The notes under the pieces were generated by a model. That model was not told the DNA's origin. It saw nothing but the letters and a program-made list of their open reading frames with translations, and searched no databases. 64,000 nt of DNA from Catenulispora acidiphila DSM 44928 (GTDB taxonomy: Bacteria > Actinomycetota > Actinomycetes > Streptomycetales > Catenulisporaceae). A program made the position numbers and the translations under genes. The DNA is taken from NCBI RefSeq assembly GCF_000024025.1, contig NC_013131.1:2666001-2730000 (forward strand). The letters are read 5' to 3'. Positions 19,038 to 27,908 of the stretch are shown in pieces. Positions within the stretch are counted from its first letter, which is position 1. Each line of letters begins with the position of its first letter.

Positions 19038-19796
19038 ATGCCTGTGGTGACCGGAGTACTGGCCGATTACGCACGCGGAGAAGCCTCGGAGAGCGACGTG
19101 GTGCGCGCACTGCTCGCCCACGACGGCTGGTACGCCCCGATGCTGTGGCTGGACGAGACCTTCCCCGACCGCAAGGTCTACGACAGCATGATCCCGACAC
19201 CGGCCCTCGGCCAGGCGCCGGCGCCCGGGGACCTGTGGCTGTTCACCGACGCCGGCCAGGTGGACGCGGCGATCCAGGCCGGTGCGGCCTTCGCCGCGGC
19301 CGGCGGCCCGGTCTCCGGCGTCGACGTGTTCGGCGCGCTGACCCGGAACGTCACCGAGATCCGGGTGAACCCGGCCGGTCCGGGGGTGCACGGCTGGTCG
19401 GTGGGCATCGACGACGCCGTGCTGGACTTCCTGGCGCGGTGGATCAGCGCCCTGCAGATCGAGACCGCGCTGAACGACAGCGCCGAGGACCTCGGCATGC
19501 GGCTGGCCGCCTTCGAGCACTACGTCGTCCCGGTCGACGACACCGGCCGGCCGCGCGTCGTGGCGTTGCTGAAGCCGCCGGGCAACTACGTCATGGCGTT
19601 CACCGCGCCGGACCTGTATACCGCGCACCAGAAGCGCGACCCCGGGGTGACCGGCGCCGCGGACATGTCCGCCGCGACGCTGTTCCAGCTCGCGGACTAT
19701 GACGGCGTGGACGGCGTGGTGCTGGACATGAAGGAGTCTGATTCCTTCATCCTGCCCCAGGACCTGTGCGACGCGGTGCTGAAATTGATCGGTTAG
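19038..19796 (+). CDS. SseB-like protein with two repeated modules
   Basis: A 252-residue protein of unknown function. Two similar halves are visible, each an alpha/beta module with a strand leading to (L/A)FT(D/A)-type text: DLWLFTDAGQVDAAI near residue 65 and NYVMAFTAPDLYTAH near 190, each followed by a V/D-rich strand. This resembles SseB N-terminal domains, known in actinobacteria without clear roles. The ATG at 19038 is the most likely start, but neither a Shine-Dalgarno sequence nor a TANNNT -10 is obvious, so the start is uncertain. Confidence 0.5.
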   Translation: MPVVTGVLADYARGEASESDVVRALLAHDGWYAPMLWLDETFPDRKVYDSMIPTPALGQAPAPGDLWLFTDAGQVDAAIQAGAAFAAAGGPVSGVDVFGALTRNVTEIRVNPAGPGVHGWSVGIDDAVLDFLARWISALQIETALNDSAEDLGMRLAAFEHYVVPVDDTGRPRVVALLKPPGNYVMAFTAPDLYTAHQKRDPGVTGAADMSAATLFQLADYDGVDGVVLDMKESDSFILPQDLCDAVLKLIG

Positions 19797-19893
19797 GCGG
19801 TTCAGCAAGCTCAGTAGCTCTCAGCGGCTCGGCAGACCTGAGCAGCTCTTAGCCGTACTCGCACGCGCAGCAGATCTCACCAGTCCCGCAAGC

Positions 19894-20757
19894 TCAGCAG
19901 CAGTTCTCTGATGCCAGCGCTCCCGCTCCTGCCCCCGCCGCCACCCGAGGCCGCTTCTCGGCCTTCTCCACCCTCTCCGCCTTCGCCGTCCGCTCCGCCG
20001 CAGCGCCATCCTTCGGCTTGATCGCCAGCAGTGGGATGAACCGGTGCGCCAGCGGGCCTATCAGCAGGGCGTAGGCGGCGGTGCCGATGCCCACCGTGCC
20101 GCCGAGGAGCCAGCCGACGGACAGGACCGTGAGCTCCATCGAGGTGCGGACCACGCGGATCGAGTGGCCGCGGGCGGCGTAGCCGGTCATCACGCCGTCG
20201 CGCGGGCCGGGACCCATGCCGGCGCCGATGTAGGCGCCGGTCGCCACGCCGTTCAGGGCGATGCCGGCGAGCATCTCGCCCCAGCGCAGCCACCAAGCGT
20301 GCGGGGTCGGCATCCAGGCCATCGCGCCGTCCATCGCCAGGCCGACCACGACCACGTTGCTGAGCGTGCCGAAGCCGGGCTTCTGCCGCAGCGGGATCCA
20401 GAACAGCATCACCGCCACGCCGACCAGGATCACCGTGGTGCCGACCTGCAGACCCAGGTGCTTGGCCAGGCCCTGGTGGAAGACGTCCCAGGGGTTGGCG
20501 CCGAGGCCGGACATCAGGATCATGCCGTCGCTGACGCCGTACAGGACCAGCCCGAGCTGGAGCTGGACCATGCGGTGCGCGCGGCGGTCGCGGGGGATCA
20601 GGGCCCAGAGCCAGGCCAGGGCGGCTCGAGCCGCGGCGCCGACCGGCAGCGGATCGGCGATCCGGTCCTCGTGCCGCCCGAGCATCGCGCGCTCGGCCTG
20701 GTCGCCGGCCACGGCGGCGGGGTGGGACACGCGCTCGGCGGGCACCGTGCTGGTCAT
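19894..20757 (-). CDS. yczE: YczE/YitT-type membrane protein
   Basis: A 287-residue protein with about five membrane helices and the family motifs SGLGANPWDVFHQGL (about residues 81-95), WIPLRQKPGFGT, and YIGAGMGPGPRDGVMTG (about 180-196). The last 45 residues are a charged, Ala/Lys-rich cytoplasmic tail. The transported substrate is unknown. The ATG at 20757 has GGGAGG 5 nt upstream. It is divergent from a MocR-type regulator, the YczR/YczE arrangement seen elsewhere, so it is probably the regulator's target. Confidence 0.82.
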   Translation of the reverse strand: MTSTVPAERVSHPAAVAGDQAERAMLGRHEDRIADPLPVGAAARAALAWLWALIPRDRRAHRMVQLQLGLVLYGVSDGMILMSGLGANPWDVFHQGLAKHLGLQVGTTVILVGVAVMLFWIPLRQKPGFGTLSNVVVVGLAMDGAMAWMPTPHAWWLRWGEMLAGIALNGVATGAYIGAGMGPGPRDGVMTGYAARGHSIRVVRTSMELTVLSVGWLLGGTVGIGTAAYALLIGPLAHRFIPLLAIKPKDGAAAERTAKAERVEKAEKRPRVAAGAGAGALASENCC

Positions 20758-20782
20758 GCTGGCCTCCCTCAGGATTGCCCTT

Positions 20783-20821
20783 GCGGGCCACTTCCCCCAG
20801 GATGGAGGTGAAGTGGCCCGC
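20783..20821. promoter_or_regulatory. 12-bp inverted repeat, probable MocR operator
   Basis: GCGGGCCACTTC (20783-20794) and GAAGTGGCCCGC (20810-20821) are perfect inverted copies with a 15-bp spacer, centred in the 93-bp region between yczE and the MocR gene. Weaker symmetry continues outward (CCTCCCT near 20763, AGGGAGG near 20839). Confidence 0.6.
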
Positions 20822-20850
20822 TTCTGTAGGGCCAATCTAGGGAGGGTGGC

Positions 20851-22368
20851 ATGGCGGCTCCGCTGGAACTGGCGACGACCGACCGCACGGTGGGCAGCAC
20901 GCGCTTGGCGCGGCTGGTCCGCGAGGTCTCGCATCTGGGTACTGCCGAATCGGCCGCCGACACGGAGCGCCGCCCGGCCTACCGCGCGCTGGCGCACACG
21001 GTCCGGGCCCTGATCCTGGACGGCCGCATCGCGCTGCGCACCCGGGTCCCGGCCGAGCGCGACCTGGCCGCCGCTCTGGGCATGAGCCGGACCACCGTCA
21101 CCGCCGCCTACGACCTGCTGCGCGAGGACGGCTTCCTAGAAAGCCGGCGCGGCTCGGGCACCTGGACCACGCTCCCGCCCGGCGCCGGCCCGAACGTCTC
21201 CGGCGGCTGGCTGCTGCCCGCGCAGCCCGGCTCCGCCGACGTCGCCATCGACCTGTCCTGCGCTTCCTTCGGCATGCCCGGCGCGCTGATGGCCGAGGTG
21301 CTGGCCGAGGTCTCGCCGACCGTCTCGGCCCTGACCGCGGACACCGGCTACTACCACGCCGGCTGGCCCGAGCTGCGTGAGCTGATCGCCGAGCGCTACG
21401 TCGAGCGCGGCCTGCCGACCACGCCGGACCAGATCGTCATCACCTCCGGGGCACAGCACGGCAACGTGCTCGCGCTGGGTCTGCTGTGCGGACCGGGGGA
21501 CCGGGTCGTGGTGGAGAGCCCGACCTACCCGAACAGCGTCGAGGCGATGCGCCGGGCCCGGCTGCGGCCGGTCCCGGTGCCGGTCGGCGAGGACGGCATC
21601 GAATGCGACGTGCTGGCCGCGCAGTTGCGGCAGGCGGCGCCGCGCGTGGCGTACCTGATCCCGGACTTCCAGAACCCGACCGGCACGCTGATGTCGCCGG
21701 AGCGCCGGGCCGAGGCCGCGGAGGCGGCGCGCGCCGCCGGGACCTGGATCATCAACGACGAGACGGTCTCGGACATGGCGCTGGACGTCCCGGCGCCGAC
21801 GCCGTTCCCGGCCTCGGTCTCGCGGGCGGCCGCCGAGCAGGTGATCAGCGTGGGCTCGATGTCCAAGAGCCACTGGGGCGGCCTGCGGATCGGCTGGATC
21901 CGGACCACCCCGCGGATGGCCACCGAGCTGGCCGGGCAGCGGGTGGCGATGGACATGGCCGGCTCGGTGCTGGACCAGATCATCGCGGTCGCGCTGCTGC
22001 GGCGCGGTTGGGGCTTCGTCGAGGAGCGGCGGGAGCGGCTGCGGCGGCAGCGGGCGGCGCTGGAGGAGGCGCTGACCGCCGAGCTGCCGGACTGGTCGTG
22101 GCGCCGGCCGCCGGGCGGGCTGTCGCTGTGGGTGGACCTGGGCGAGCCGTCGTCCTCGGAGCTGGCCGGGCGGGCCGCGGCGTTCGGCGTGCGGCTGGTC
22201 GGCGGGCCGCACTTCGGCGTGGACCCCGGGACGTTCGAGCACCGGGTGCGGATCCCGTACACGCTGCCGGAGCAGACGCTGCGGGACGCCGTGCGGCGGC
22301 TGGCGGCGGCGTTCCGGTGCGAGGCGGCGCTGCCACCGGTATCCGACGAAAACCTGTGGGTGGCCTGA
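20851..22368 (+). CDS. MocR-family (GntR/aminotransferase) transcriptional regulator
   Basis: A 505-residue protein: a GntR winged-helix domain (about residues 45-115, with VPAERDLAAALGMSRTTVTA) fused to a fold-type I aminotransferase domain. The PLP-site text is intact: PDFQNPTGT (about 270-278), the Asp/Glu strand, and the Schiff-base lysine in SVGSMSKSHWGGLRIGW (Lys near residue 335). MocR proteins sense PLP or amino-acid adducts rather than doing catalysis. A GGGAGGG ribosome-binding site precedes the ATG. Divergent from yczE, which it most likely controls through the inverted repeat between them. Confidence 0.9.
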   Translation: MAAPLELATTDRTVGSTRLARLVREVSHLGTAESAADTERRPAYRALAHTVRALILDGRIALRTRVPAERDLAAALGMSRTTVTAAYDLLREDGFLESRRGSGTWTTLPPGAGPNVSGGWLLPAQPGSADVAIDLSCASFGMPGALMAEVLAEVSPTVSALTADTGYYHAGWPELRELIAERYVERGLPTTPDQIVITSGAQHGNVLALGLLCGPGDRVVVESPTYPNSVEAMRRARLRPVPVPVGEDGIECDVLAAQLRQAAPRVAYLIPDFQNPTGTLMSPERRAEAAEAARAAGTWIINDETVSDMALDVPAPTPFPASVSRAAAEQVISVGSMSKSHWGGLRIGWIRTTPRMATELAGQRVAMDMAGSVLDQIIAVALLRRGWGFVEERRERLRRQRAALEEALTAELPDWSWRRPPGGLSLWVDLGEPSSSELAGRAAAFGVRLVGGPHFGVDPGTFEHRVRIPYTLPEQTLRDAVRRLAAAFRCEAALPPVSDENLWVA

Positions 22369-22381
22369 GCCCGACTGAGCC

Positions 22382-22951
22382 ATGATCGGCTCTGTGGACA
22401 CCTATCTCGAGACCGACCGCCTGTATCTGCGCTGCTTCACGGCCGACGACGCCGACCTGCTGATCGAGCTGGACAGCGACCCGGCCGTGATGCGCTACCT
22501 GACCGGCGGCAAGCCGACTCCGCCGCAGGACGTCCGGGAGCGGATCCTGCCGGCGATTCTGGCGGGCTCGGAGAAGTGGGACTACCGGCTCGGCTTGTTC
22601 GCCGCGCACGAGAAGGACGGCGAGGCCTTCATCGGCTGGTTCATCCTGCGCCCCAAGGCCGAGGGACCTCTGGACGAGGTCGAGCTGGGATACCGGCTGC
22701 GTCAGGCCGCGTGGGGCAAGGGGTATGCCACGGAGGGCTCGCAGGCGTTGCTCCGCAAGGCGTTCACCGAACTCGGGGTGCGGCTTGTCTGGGCCGAGAC
22801 GATGTTCGTGAACAGCGGTTCGCGCAACGTGATGGAGAAGCTGGGGCTGGCGCACGTGGCGACGTTCTTCCCCGAGCTGGAGCCGATCGAGGGCTCCGAG
22901 CACGGGGAAGTCCGCTACGAGCTGACAGCGGAGCAGTGGTCTCGGCGGTAG
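22382..22951 (+). CDS. RimJ/RimL-type GNAT acetyltransferase
   Basis: A 189-residue protein of the Acetyltransf_3 type, starting ETDRLYLRCFTADDADLL and carrying the acetyl-CoA loop as AAWGKGYATEGSQALL (about residues 109-124). The substrate (protein N-terminus or small molecule) cannot be read from the sequence. The ATG at 22382 is 13 bp after the MocR gene; GTG 22394 is an alternative that keeps the whole domain. Probably co-transcribed with the regulator. Confidence 0.8.
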   Translation: MIGSVDTYLETDRLYLRCFTADDADLLIELDSDPAVMRYLTGGKPTPPQDVRERILPAILAGSEKWDYRLGLFAAHEKDGEAFIGWFILRPKAEGPLDEVELGYRLRQAAWGKGYATEGSQALLRKAFTELGVRLVWAETMFVNSGSRNVMEKLGLAHVATFFPELEPIEGSEHGEVRYELTAEQWSRR

Positions 22952-22955
22952 CCGG

Positions 22956-23594
22956 TCACTGCCCGCCGCTGGCGGCGCCGGCCGGAACGGTGATGGTCCC
23001 GGTGAAGACGTCGAAGTACATCGCCGCGGCCACGCCGAGCCCGACGACGCCGAGCACCAGGGCGCCCCAGGTCAGGACGCGCACCCAGACCGGCGCCTGC
23101 TGCTTGGCGGCGAACGCGCCGAGGAACAGGGCGGCGGCGGCGATCACCACGGCGGCGATCGCGAAGCCCATGCTGACGAACGCCTGCTTGTGCCACACGT
23201 CGGTGTAGCGCTGCTTGATGATCGCGTCGGCCTGGGCGTTGGCGGTGTTGATCTGCCCGATCAGGGACTGCCGCTGCGAGAGGATGTCGCCCAGCCAGTT
23301 CCCGCCGAGCGAGGTGATCGCCAGACCCGCGGCCGTGACGGCGGCCGCGCCGGAGGCCACGATCGAGGCCGAGCCGGAGGCGGGGGAGTCCTGGAAGCCA
23401 TAGGGCTCCACGTCGTCCTCGGCGCCCTCGACGAGGTCGTCCTCCTCGACGAGCTCCGCGACGATCTCAGGCGTCTCGTCGGCGTGGCGGTCGTCCTCGG
23501 CGGAGGCGTCGACGACGACAGTGGTCGCCTCGGCCTTCTCAGCCTCGGCGTCCCCCACGCGGTCGGTGCTGTCGGTGCTGCTAGGAGTAGTCAT
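22956..23594 (-). CDS. Membrane protein of unknown function
   Basis: A 212-residue protein with a long acidic, Glu/Asp/Val-rich cytoplasmic N-terminus (about 1-70) and three hydrophobic segments (about 76-98, 138-160 and 170-192). No family was recognised. The ATG at 23594 lacks a Shine-Dalgarno sequence; TAAGCT lies 8 nt upstream on the minus strand, so a very short leader or leaderless mRNA is possible. Its stop is 4 bp from the stop of the convergent GNAT gene. Confidence 0.6.
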   Translation of the reverse strand: MTTPSSTDSTDRVGDAEAEKAEATTVVVDASAEDDRHADETPEIVAELVEEDDLVEGAEDDVEPYGFQDSPASGSASIVASGAAAVTAAGLAITSLGGNWLGDILSQRQSLIGQINTANAQADAIIKQRYTDVWHKQAFVSMGFAIAAVVIAAAALFLGAFAAKQQAPVWVRVLTWGALVLGVVGLGVAAAMYFDVFTGTITVPAGAASGGQ

Positions 23595-23728
23595 GGGAGT
23601 GGAGCTTAGGCATGTCAGCCTGAGAGAGCGATTAACGCCCGGCTGCGATTGAGGGTCGGACAGGGGGCACTCCCCGCCGGCAAGCCCTACCCAGCCGCGA
23701 TGACCAGGTGTTCTACGCCCCCACAGCA

Positions 23729-24490
23729 CTACCGCAATTGGTGTGCCGGCGTAAACAACATCCGCTGCCCCAGCTCCGCAGCCGCCAAAGCAGCCATCAG
23801 AGCAGCCGCCAGCAACATGTACATCACGACAATCTGGTACCGGATAGCCACCTCCGGCGACACCCCCGCCAGAATCAACCCGGTCATAGCCCCCGGCAGA
23901 CTGATCAACCCGACCACCTTGGTGGAATCCAATGTCGGAATCAGCGCCGTCCGCAACAACTCCCGCCGATGCGGCGCAAAGGCAGCAGTGGCACTGAGCC
24001 CCAACGAAAGCCGCGCCTCAATAGCCGCCCGCTGCCCCCGAACCTCCGCCACCATGCGAGACAACGTCACCCCCGTAGCCGCCATCGACCCACTCACCAC
24101 CATGCCCCCCACCGGCACAACAACCCGCGGCGTGCTCTGAATGACGCCGAACACCATCAGCACCCCCATAGTCACCGCCGCCGCGATAGCCACAGCAGCA
24201 GTGGCGACATACCGAGAGTGCCTCAGCCCCCTGCCCCGCCGCCCCGCAACCTGACCAGCGATGACCACCATGACGGCCAACCACGCGAAGCCACCCGGCA
24301 GTCCCGCATGCTCGAAGAGGAAGAGCAACACGGCGCCAACCAGAAAGAGCTGAACCCCCGCCCGCACAGCAGCAACAACAACTTCACGAGCCAGCCCAAG
24401 CCGCTGCCGCCACGCAATAAGCACCGCAACACCGACAAGGCTCACCGACAGCGCGACGCCGGTCCACTCGGGCACCGCGGGACTGCTCAT
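23729..24490 (-). CDS. fetB: FetB/YbbM-family (UPF0014) ABC transporter permease
   Basis: A 253-residue protein with about six or seven membrane helices and the family text RAGVQLFLVGAVLLFLFE, VVPVGGMVVSGSMAATG and STKVVGLISLPGAMTGLIL (about residues 187-205). E. coli FetB pairs with FetA to export iron. A FetA-like ATPase gene lies 383 bp upstream on the same strand. The ATG has TAAGAT exactly 6 nt upstream and no Shine-Dalgarno sequence, indicating a leaderless transcript of its own. A 7-bp tandem array begins just upstream of that promoter. Confidence 0.88.
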   Translation of the reverse strand: MSSPAVPEWTGVALSVSLVGVAVLIAWRQRLGLAREVVVAAVRAGVQLFLVGAVLLFLFEHAGLPGGFAWLAVMVVIAGQVAGRRGRGLRHSRYVATAAVAIAAAVTMGVLMVFGVIQSTPRVVVPVGGMVVSGSMAATGVTLSRMVAEVRGQRAAIEARLSLGLSATAAFAPHRRELLRTALIPTLDSTKVVGLISLPGAMTGLILAGVSPEVAIRYQIVVMYMLLAAALMAALAAAELGQRMLFTPAHQLR

Positions 24491-24496
24491 GCCGCG

Positions 24497-24502
24497 ATCT
24501 TA
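24497..24502 (-). promoter_or_regulatory. -10 element of leaderless fetB
   Basis: On the minus strand TAAGAT is followed by CGCGGC and then the fetB ATG. The tandem repeat at 24527 begins about where a -35 box would end. Confidence 0.5.
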
Positions 24503-24526
24503 GGGGGCTGGTGCGACATGGTTCGG

Positions 24527-24717
24527 CGACCGGCGACCGGCGACCGGCGACCGGCGACTGGCGACTGGCGACCGGCGACCGGCGACTGGCGACTGGCGAC
24601 TGGCGACTGGCGACTGGCGACTGGCGACTGGCGACCGGCGGGCGGCGACCGGCGGGCGGCGAAGGTCGGGCGGCGGGCAGCGGGCGGCGAAGGTCGGGCG
24701 GCGGGCGGCGGGCAGCT
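24527..24717. repeat. 7-bp minisatellite CGACYGG between fetA and fetB
   Basis: Sixteen uninterrupted units of CGACCGG or CGACTGG run from 24527 to 24638, then degenerate units (CGGGCGG, CGAAGGT, CGGGCAG) continue to about 24717. It occupies much of the 383-bp gap between fetB and the ATPase gene. The remainder (24718-24872) holds an AT-rich patch near 24747-24780 with TATATT on the minus strand, a weak promoter candidate; no gene is seen. Confidence 0.9.
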
Positions 24718-24872
24718 GCCGTGGCGGCGATGTCAGTAGTGTGAGGTATCAATATAAAAGGGGCGAAAATGTCCTAACACAATGGCATCCGGCCCGCGCG
24801 CCGCCTCAGCCCGCCGACTCCGAGCCCTGCCTCCGCCTACCGATCCGAGCCGACCCCACCCGGAGCCCCACC

Positions 24873-25550
24873 TCAATCCGCCCCACCCGCACTCACATAC
24901 CTGACCCCCGCAACCGGCCCGCTCTCCACCAGCCGCCCCTTCCGCAGCACCAGCGCGTCGTCGGCCATGCGCCGCACCTGCGCGGCGCTGTGGCTCACCA
25001 AGATCGCGGTGAGGCCGCCGCCGAGCAGGCCGCACAGGGTGTCCTCCACCGCTGCCGCGGCCTCTGGGTCCAGTGCGGATGTCGGCTCGTCGAGCAGCAG
25101 GACGTCCGGTCCGACCGCCAGCGTGCGGGCCAGGCAAACGCGCTGTCCTTCGCCGCCGGACAGGCCTTCGGTCGGCCGGTCGTGGAACTCCGGTGCGAGT
25201 CCTACCCGCTTCAGCAGCTCGAGCGCCTCGTCATCCGTCAGCTGCGGCGCCCCGACGCGCAGCTCCTCTCGCACCGATGCCGTCACCAGCACGGGCCGCT
25301 GCCCGACCAGGCCGACCCGTCGGCGCAGCGCGAGGACGTCCAGGGTCTCCAGTGCCGCGCCGTCGAGCAGGACGGTGCCGCTGTCGGGGTCGTCGAGGCG
25401 GTTGAACAGGCGCAGGAGAGTCGTCTTGCCCGCGCCGCTCGGGCCCACAAGGGCGGTGCAGCGGCCGGGGGCGATGGTCGCGGTGACGTGGTCGATGATG
25501 CGGTGTCCGGCGCGTTCGACGCACACCTCGCGCAGGTCGAAGCGGCTCAC
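24873..25550 (-). CDS. fetA: FetA-like ABC transporter ATPase
   Basis: A 225-residue stand-alone ATPase with Walker A GPSGAGKTT (about residues 36-44), signature LSGGEGQRV (about 128-136), Walker B VLLLDEP (about 151-157) and the switch His in LVSHS. It is small, as FetA proteins are, and neighbours a FetB-type permease on the same strand, so an iron or metal exporter is likely. The GTG at 25550 overlaps the stop of the upstream GNAT gene (GTGA), indicating coupling. Confidence 0.82.
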   Translation of the reverse strand: MSRFDLREVCVERAGHRIIDHVTATIAPGRCTALVGPSGAGKTTLLRLFNRLDDPDSGTVLLDGAALETLDVLALRRRVGLVGQRPVLVTASVREELRVGAPQLTDDEALELLKRVGLAPEFHDRPTEGLSGGEGQRVCLARTLAVGPDVLLLDEPTSALDPEAAAAVEDTLCGLLGGGLTAILVSHSAAQVRRMADDALVLRKGRLVESGPVAGVRYVSAGGAD

Positions 25551-26341
25551 GCCGGGAGCCTGCCGCTCTTCATGCGGTGCGTCGTGCGGAAGCCCAGGCG
25601 TGCGTAGATGCGGCGGGCGGGTTCGTTCGGGTGCCAGTGGCCGAGGGCGCAGAAGGCGTCGCCGTTGGCCAGCGAGCGGCGGGTCAGCCATGCCGAGACC
25701 GCCGCGCCGAGTCCTTGGCCGCGTGCCTCCGGGCGCGTGCCTATCGATGCCAGGTACCCGTTGCCGCCCTCGCGCCGGCAATACGCGCCGCAGGCCAGCA
25801 GCGCGCCCTCAGCGTCGCGCACCACGCCCCACGCCTCGATCCCCTCCCAGCCCGGCTTCGCCGAGTGCGAGGGGTTCGCCACCTTCAGGAAATCGCCGAT
25901 CTCGGCGTCGGCCTCGGCGGAGGGCATCATCTCCGCCACCCGCTCCTCGCCTGGTAGCGCCGGCAGCTCGACGCCCCACGCCGGGTCGAATGCCATGAAG
26001 TCCCAATGTTCCAATTCCGCGGCGGCGAGCGGACCCAGGTCCGTCTCGCGCGGGACGCTGAAGCCGTGCGGGGTGCGCGGCAGCTCGGCGAGCGCGTGGT
26101 CGAGCAGCGCGCGGGCCGTCTCCGGGGCGCCGACCACGGTCAGCCAGTCGACCAGCCCCGGGCCGTCCGCCGAGCCGCCGAAGGCGAAGCCGCCGTCGGG
26201 GGCGATGAAGGCCACGCCCTGCTGGGCCAGCGATTCCTCGGGTGCGGCGTCCGAGCGCAGCAGGTAGTCCGTGCCCGCGACGGCGAACAGTTCGCCGACC
26301 GCCTCCGTGCGCCGTATCACTGGTTCGGTCATAGCGATCAT
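25547..26341 (-). CDS. GNAT-family acetyltransferase
   Basis: A 264-residue protein. The N-terminal half has no recognised motif; the C-terminal half is a GNAT domain with IGTRPEARGQGLGAAVSAWL (about residues 202-221), the acetyl-CoA-binding motif A, and NEPARRIYARLGF near the end. Substrate unknown. Two ATGs (26341 and 26332) are possible and neither has a ribosome-binding site. Its stop overlaps the ATPase start, so it is the first gene of a GNAT-fetA unit. Confidence 0.75.
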   Translation of the reverse strand: MIAMTEPVIRRTEAVGELFAVAGTDYLLRSDAAPEESLAQQGVAFIAPDGGFAFGGSADGPGLVDWLTVVGAPETARALLDHALAELPRTPHGFSVPRETDLGPLAAAELEHWDFMAFDPAWGVELPALPGEERVAEMMPSAEADAEIGDFLKVANPSHSAKPGWEGIEAWGVVRDAEGALLACGAYCRREGGNGYLASIGTRPEARGQGLGAAVSAWLTRRSLANGDAFCALGHWHPNEPARRIYARLGFRTTHRMKSGRLPA

Positions 26342-26367
26342 TGTGACGGACGGCTGTGACGGACGGC
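26342..26367. repeat. 13-bp direct duplication upstream of rarA
   Basis: TGTGACGGACGGC occurs twice in tandem (26342-26354 and 26355-26367), followed by a partial third TGTG. It fills the short divergent gap between the GNAT gene and rarA. Confidence 0.75.
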
Positions 26368-26385
26368 TGTGTCGGTACGGGGCGC

Positions 26386-26391
26386 TAAGGT
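26386..26391 (+). promoter_or_regulatory. -10 element of leaderless rarA
   Basis: TAAGGT is exactly 6 nt before the rarA GTG start. No Shine-Dalgarno sequence is present. Confidence 0.5.
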
Positions 26392-26397
26392 CGTGAC

Positions 26398-27789
26398 GTG
26401 GAGCAGCTGGACTTGTTCGAGGAGGCGGGCACCGAGAAGGCCAGGAACGCGGCCCCGCTCGCGGTCCGCATGCGCCCTCGTGTCCTCGGCGAGATCGTCG
26501 GCCAGAAGCACCTGCTGCGGGCCGGCTCCCCGCTGTGGCGGCTGGTCGAGACCGGAGACGGCGTGACCGTGCCGTCCTCCATCCTGCTCTGGGGTCCGCC
26601 GGGCACCGGCAAGACCACCCTGGCCTACGTGCTGGCCAACGCCACCGAGCGCACCTTCGCCGAGCTGTCCGCGATCAACGCCGGCGTCAAAGAGGTCCGC
26701 GCCGTCGTCGAGCGCGCCAAGCGCGAGCTCGGCATGTACGGCCGCGAGACCCTCCTGTTCCTCGACGAGATCCACCGCTTCTCCAAAGCCCAGCAGGACT
26801 CCCTGCTCCCCGCCGTGGAGAACCGCTGGGTCACCCTGGTCGCCGCGACCACCGAGAACCCGCACTTCTCGATCATCTCCCCGCTCCTGTCCCGCTCCCT
26901 GCTGCTGACCCTGCAGCCGCTGACCGAGGACGACGTCCGCGAGGTGATCCACCGCGCGCTGGAGGACGAGCGCGGGCTCGACGGCAAGGTCGCGCTCCCG
27001 CAGGACTCCGAGGAGCACCTGCTCCGCATCGCCGGCGGCGACGCCCGCCGCGCCCTCACCGCGCTGGAAGCCGGTGCGGCCGGGGCGCTCGCGGCGGCCA
27101 AGGGCGACGGCCCGGCCGAGCTGACCCTGGAGATCATGGAGCAGGCGGTCGACCGCGCCGCCGTCCGCTACGACCGCGACGGCGACCAGCACTACGACGT
27201 CGCCAGCGCCTTCATCAAGTCGGTCCGCGGCAGCGACGTGGACGCCGCCCTGCACTACCTGGCCCGCATGGTCGACGCCGGGGAGGACCCGCGCTTCATC
27301 GCCCGGCGCCTGGTGATCTCCGCCAGCGAGGACATCGGCATGGCCGATCCCAGCTCGCTGCAGGTGGCCGTGGCCGCGATGCAGGCGGTGTCCTTCATCG
27401 GCTGGCCCGAGGCGCAGATCACGCTGGCGCACGCGGTGATCCACCTGGCCCTCGCGCCGAAGTCCAATTCCGCGGTGAAGGCCATCGGCGCGGCGCTGGA
27501 AGACGTGCACAAGGGACTGGCCGGTCCGGTCCCGCCGGGCATGCGTGACTCTCATTACTCCGGAGCCCAGACGCTCGGCCACGGAAAGGGCTATATCTAT
27601 GCCCACGACGTCCCCGGCGGCGTGGCGGCACAGCAGTACGCCCCCGACACCGTGAAGGACCGCCGTTACTACGAGCCCACCCGGCACGGCGCGGAGGCCC
27701 GCTACTCCGACGTCTACGACCGTGTCAGAGCCTTGCTGGAGGGCGCCGGCGCCGCCAAACCACCGGGCGCCGAGACCGAAGCCTCCTGA
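26398..27789 (+). CDS. rarA: RarA/MgsA, replication-associated recombination ATPase
   Basis: A 463-residue AAA+ protein with Walker [12 protein letters not shown] (about residues 64-74), Walker [10 protein letters not shown] (about 119-127), sensor 1 [10 protein letters not shown] (about 149-158), and the C-terminal tetramerisation part with [10 protein letters not shown] and [16 protein letters not shown]. RarA acts at stalled forks with SSB and RecA. The length matches the family. The last 20 residues are a loose Ala/Pro tail. Confidence 0.93.
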   Translation: MEQLDLFEEAGTEKARNAAPLAVRMRPRVLGEIVGQKHLLRAGSPLWRLVETGDGVTVPSSILLWGPPGTGKTTLAYVLANATERTFAELSAINAGVKEVRAVVERAKRELGMYGRETLLFLDEIHRFSKAQQDSLLPAVENRWVTLVAATTENPHFSIISPLLSRSLLLTLQPLTEDDVREVIHRALEDERGLDGKVALPQDSEEHLLRIAGGDARRALTALEAGAAGALAAAKGDGPAELTLEIMEQAVDRAAVRYDRDGDQHYDVASAFIKSVRGSDVDAALHYLARMVDAGEDPRFIARRLVISASEDIGMADPSSLQVAVAAMQAVSFIGWPEAQITLAHAVIHLALAPKSNSAVKAIGAALEDVHKGLAGPVPPGMRDSHYSGAQTLGHGKGYIYAHDVPGGVAAQQYAPDTVKDRRYYEPTRHGAEARYSDVYDRVRALLEGAGAAKPPGAETEAS

Positions 27790-27908
27790 CACGCCGACGC
27801 CGCACCGCCGCCGGAGCCCGGTGCCTGACACCTTCCGCCGCGCGATAAGGTGCTGTCTCCAAACGTAAAGCGTTTCGTCAATACCGATAACAACTCAGGG
27901 AGTCCCTG

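Noticed and set aside
24527-24717. Could be a CRISPR array
   Set aside because: The units are 7 bp with no unique spacers and no cas genes nearby; it is a simple tandem repeat.
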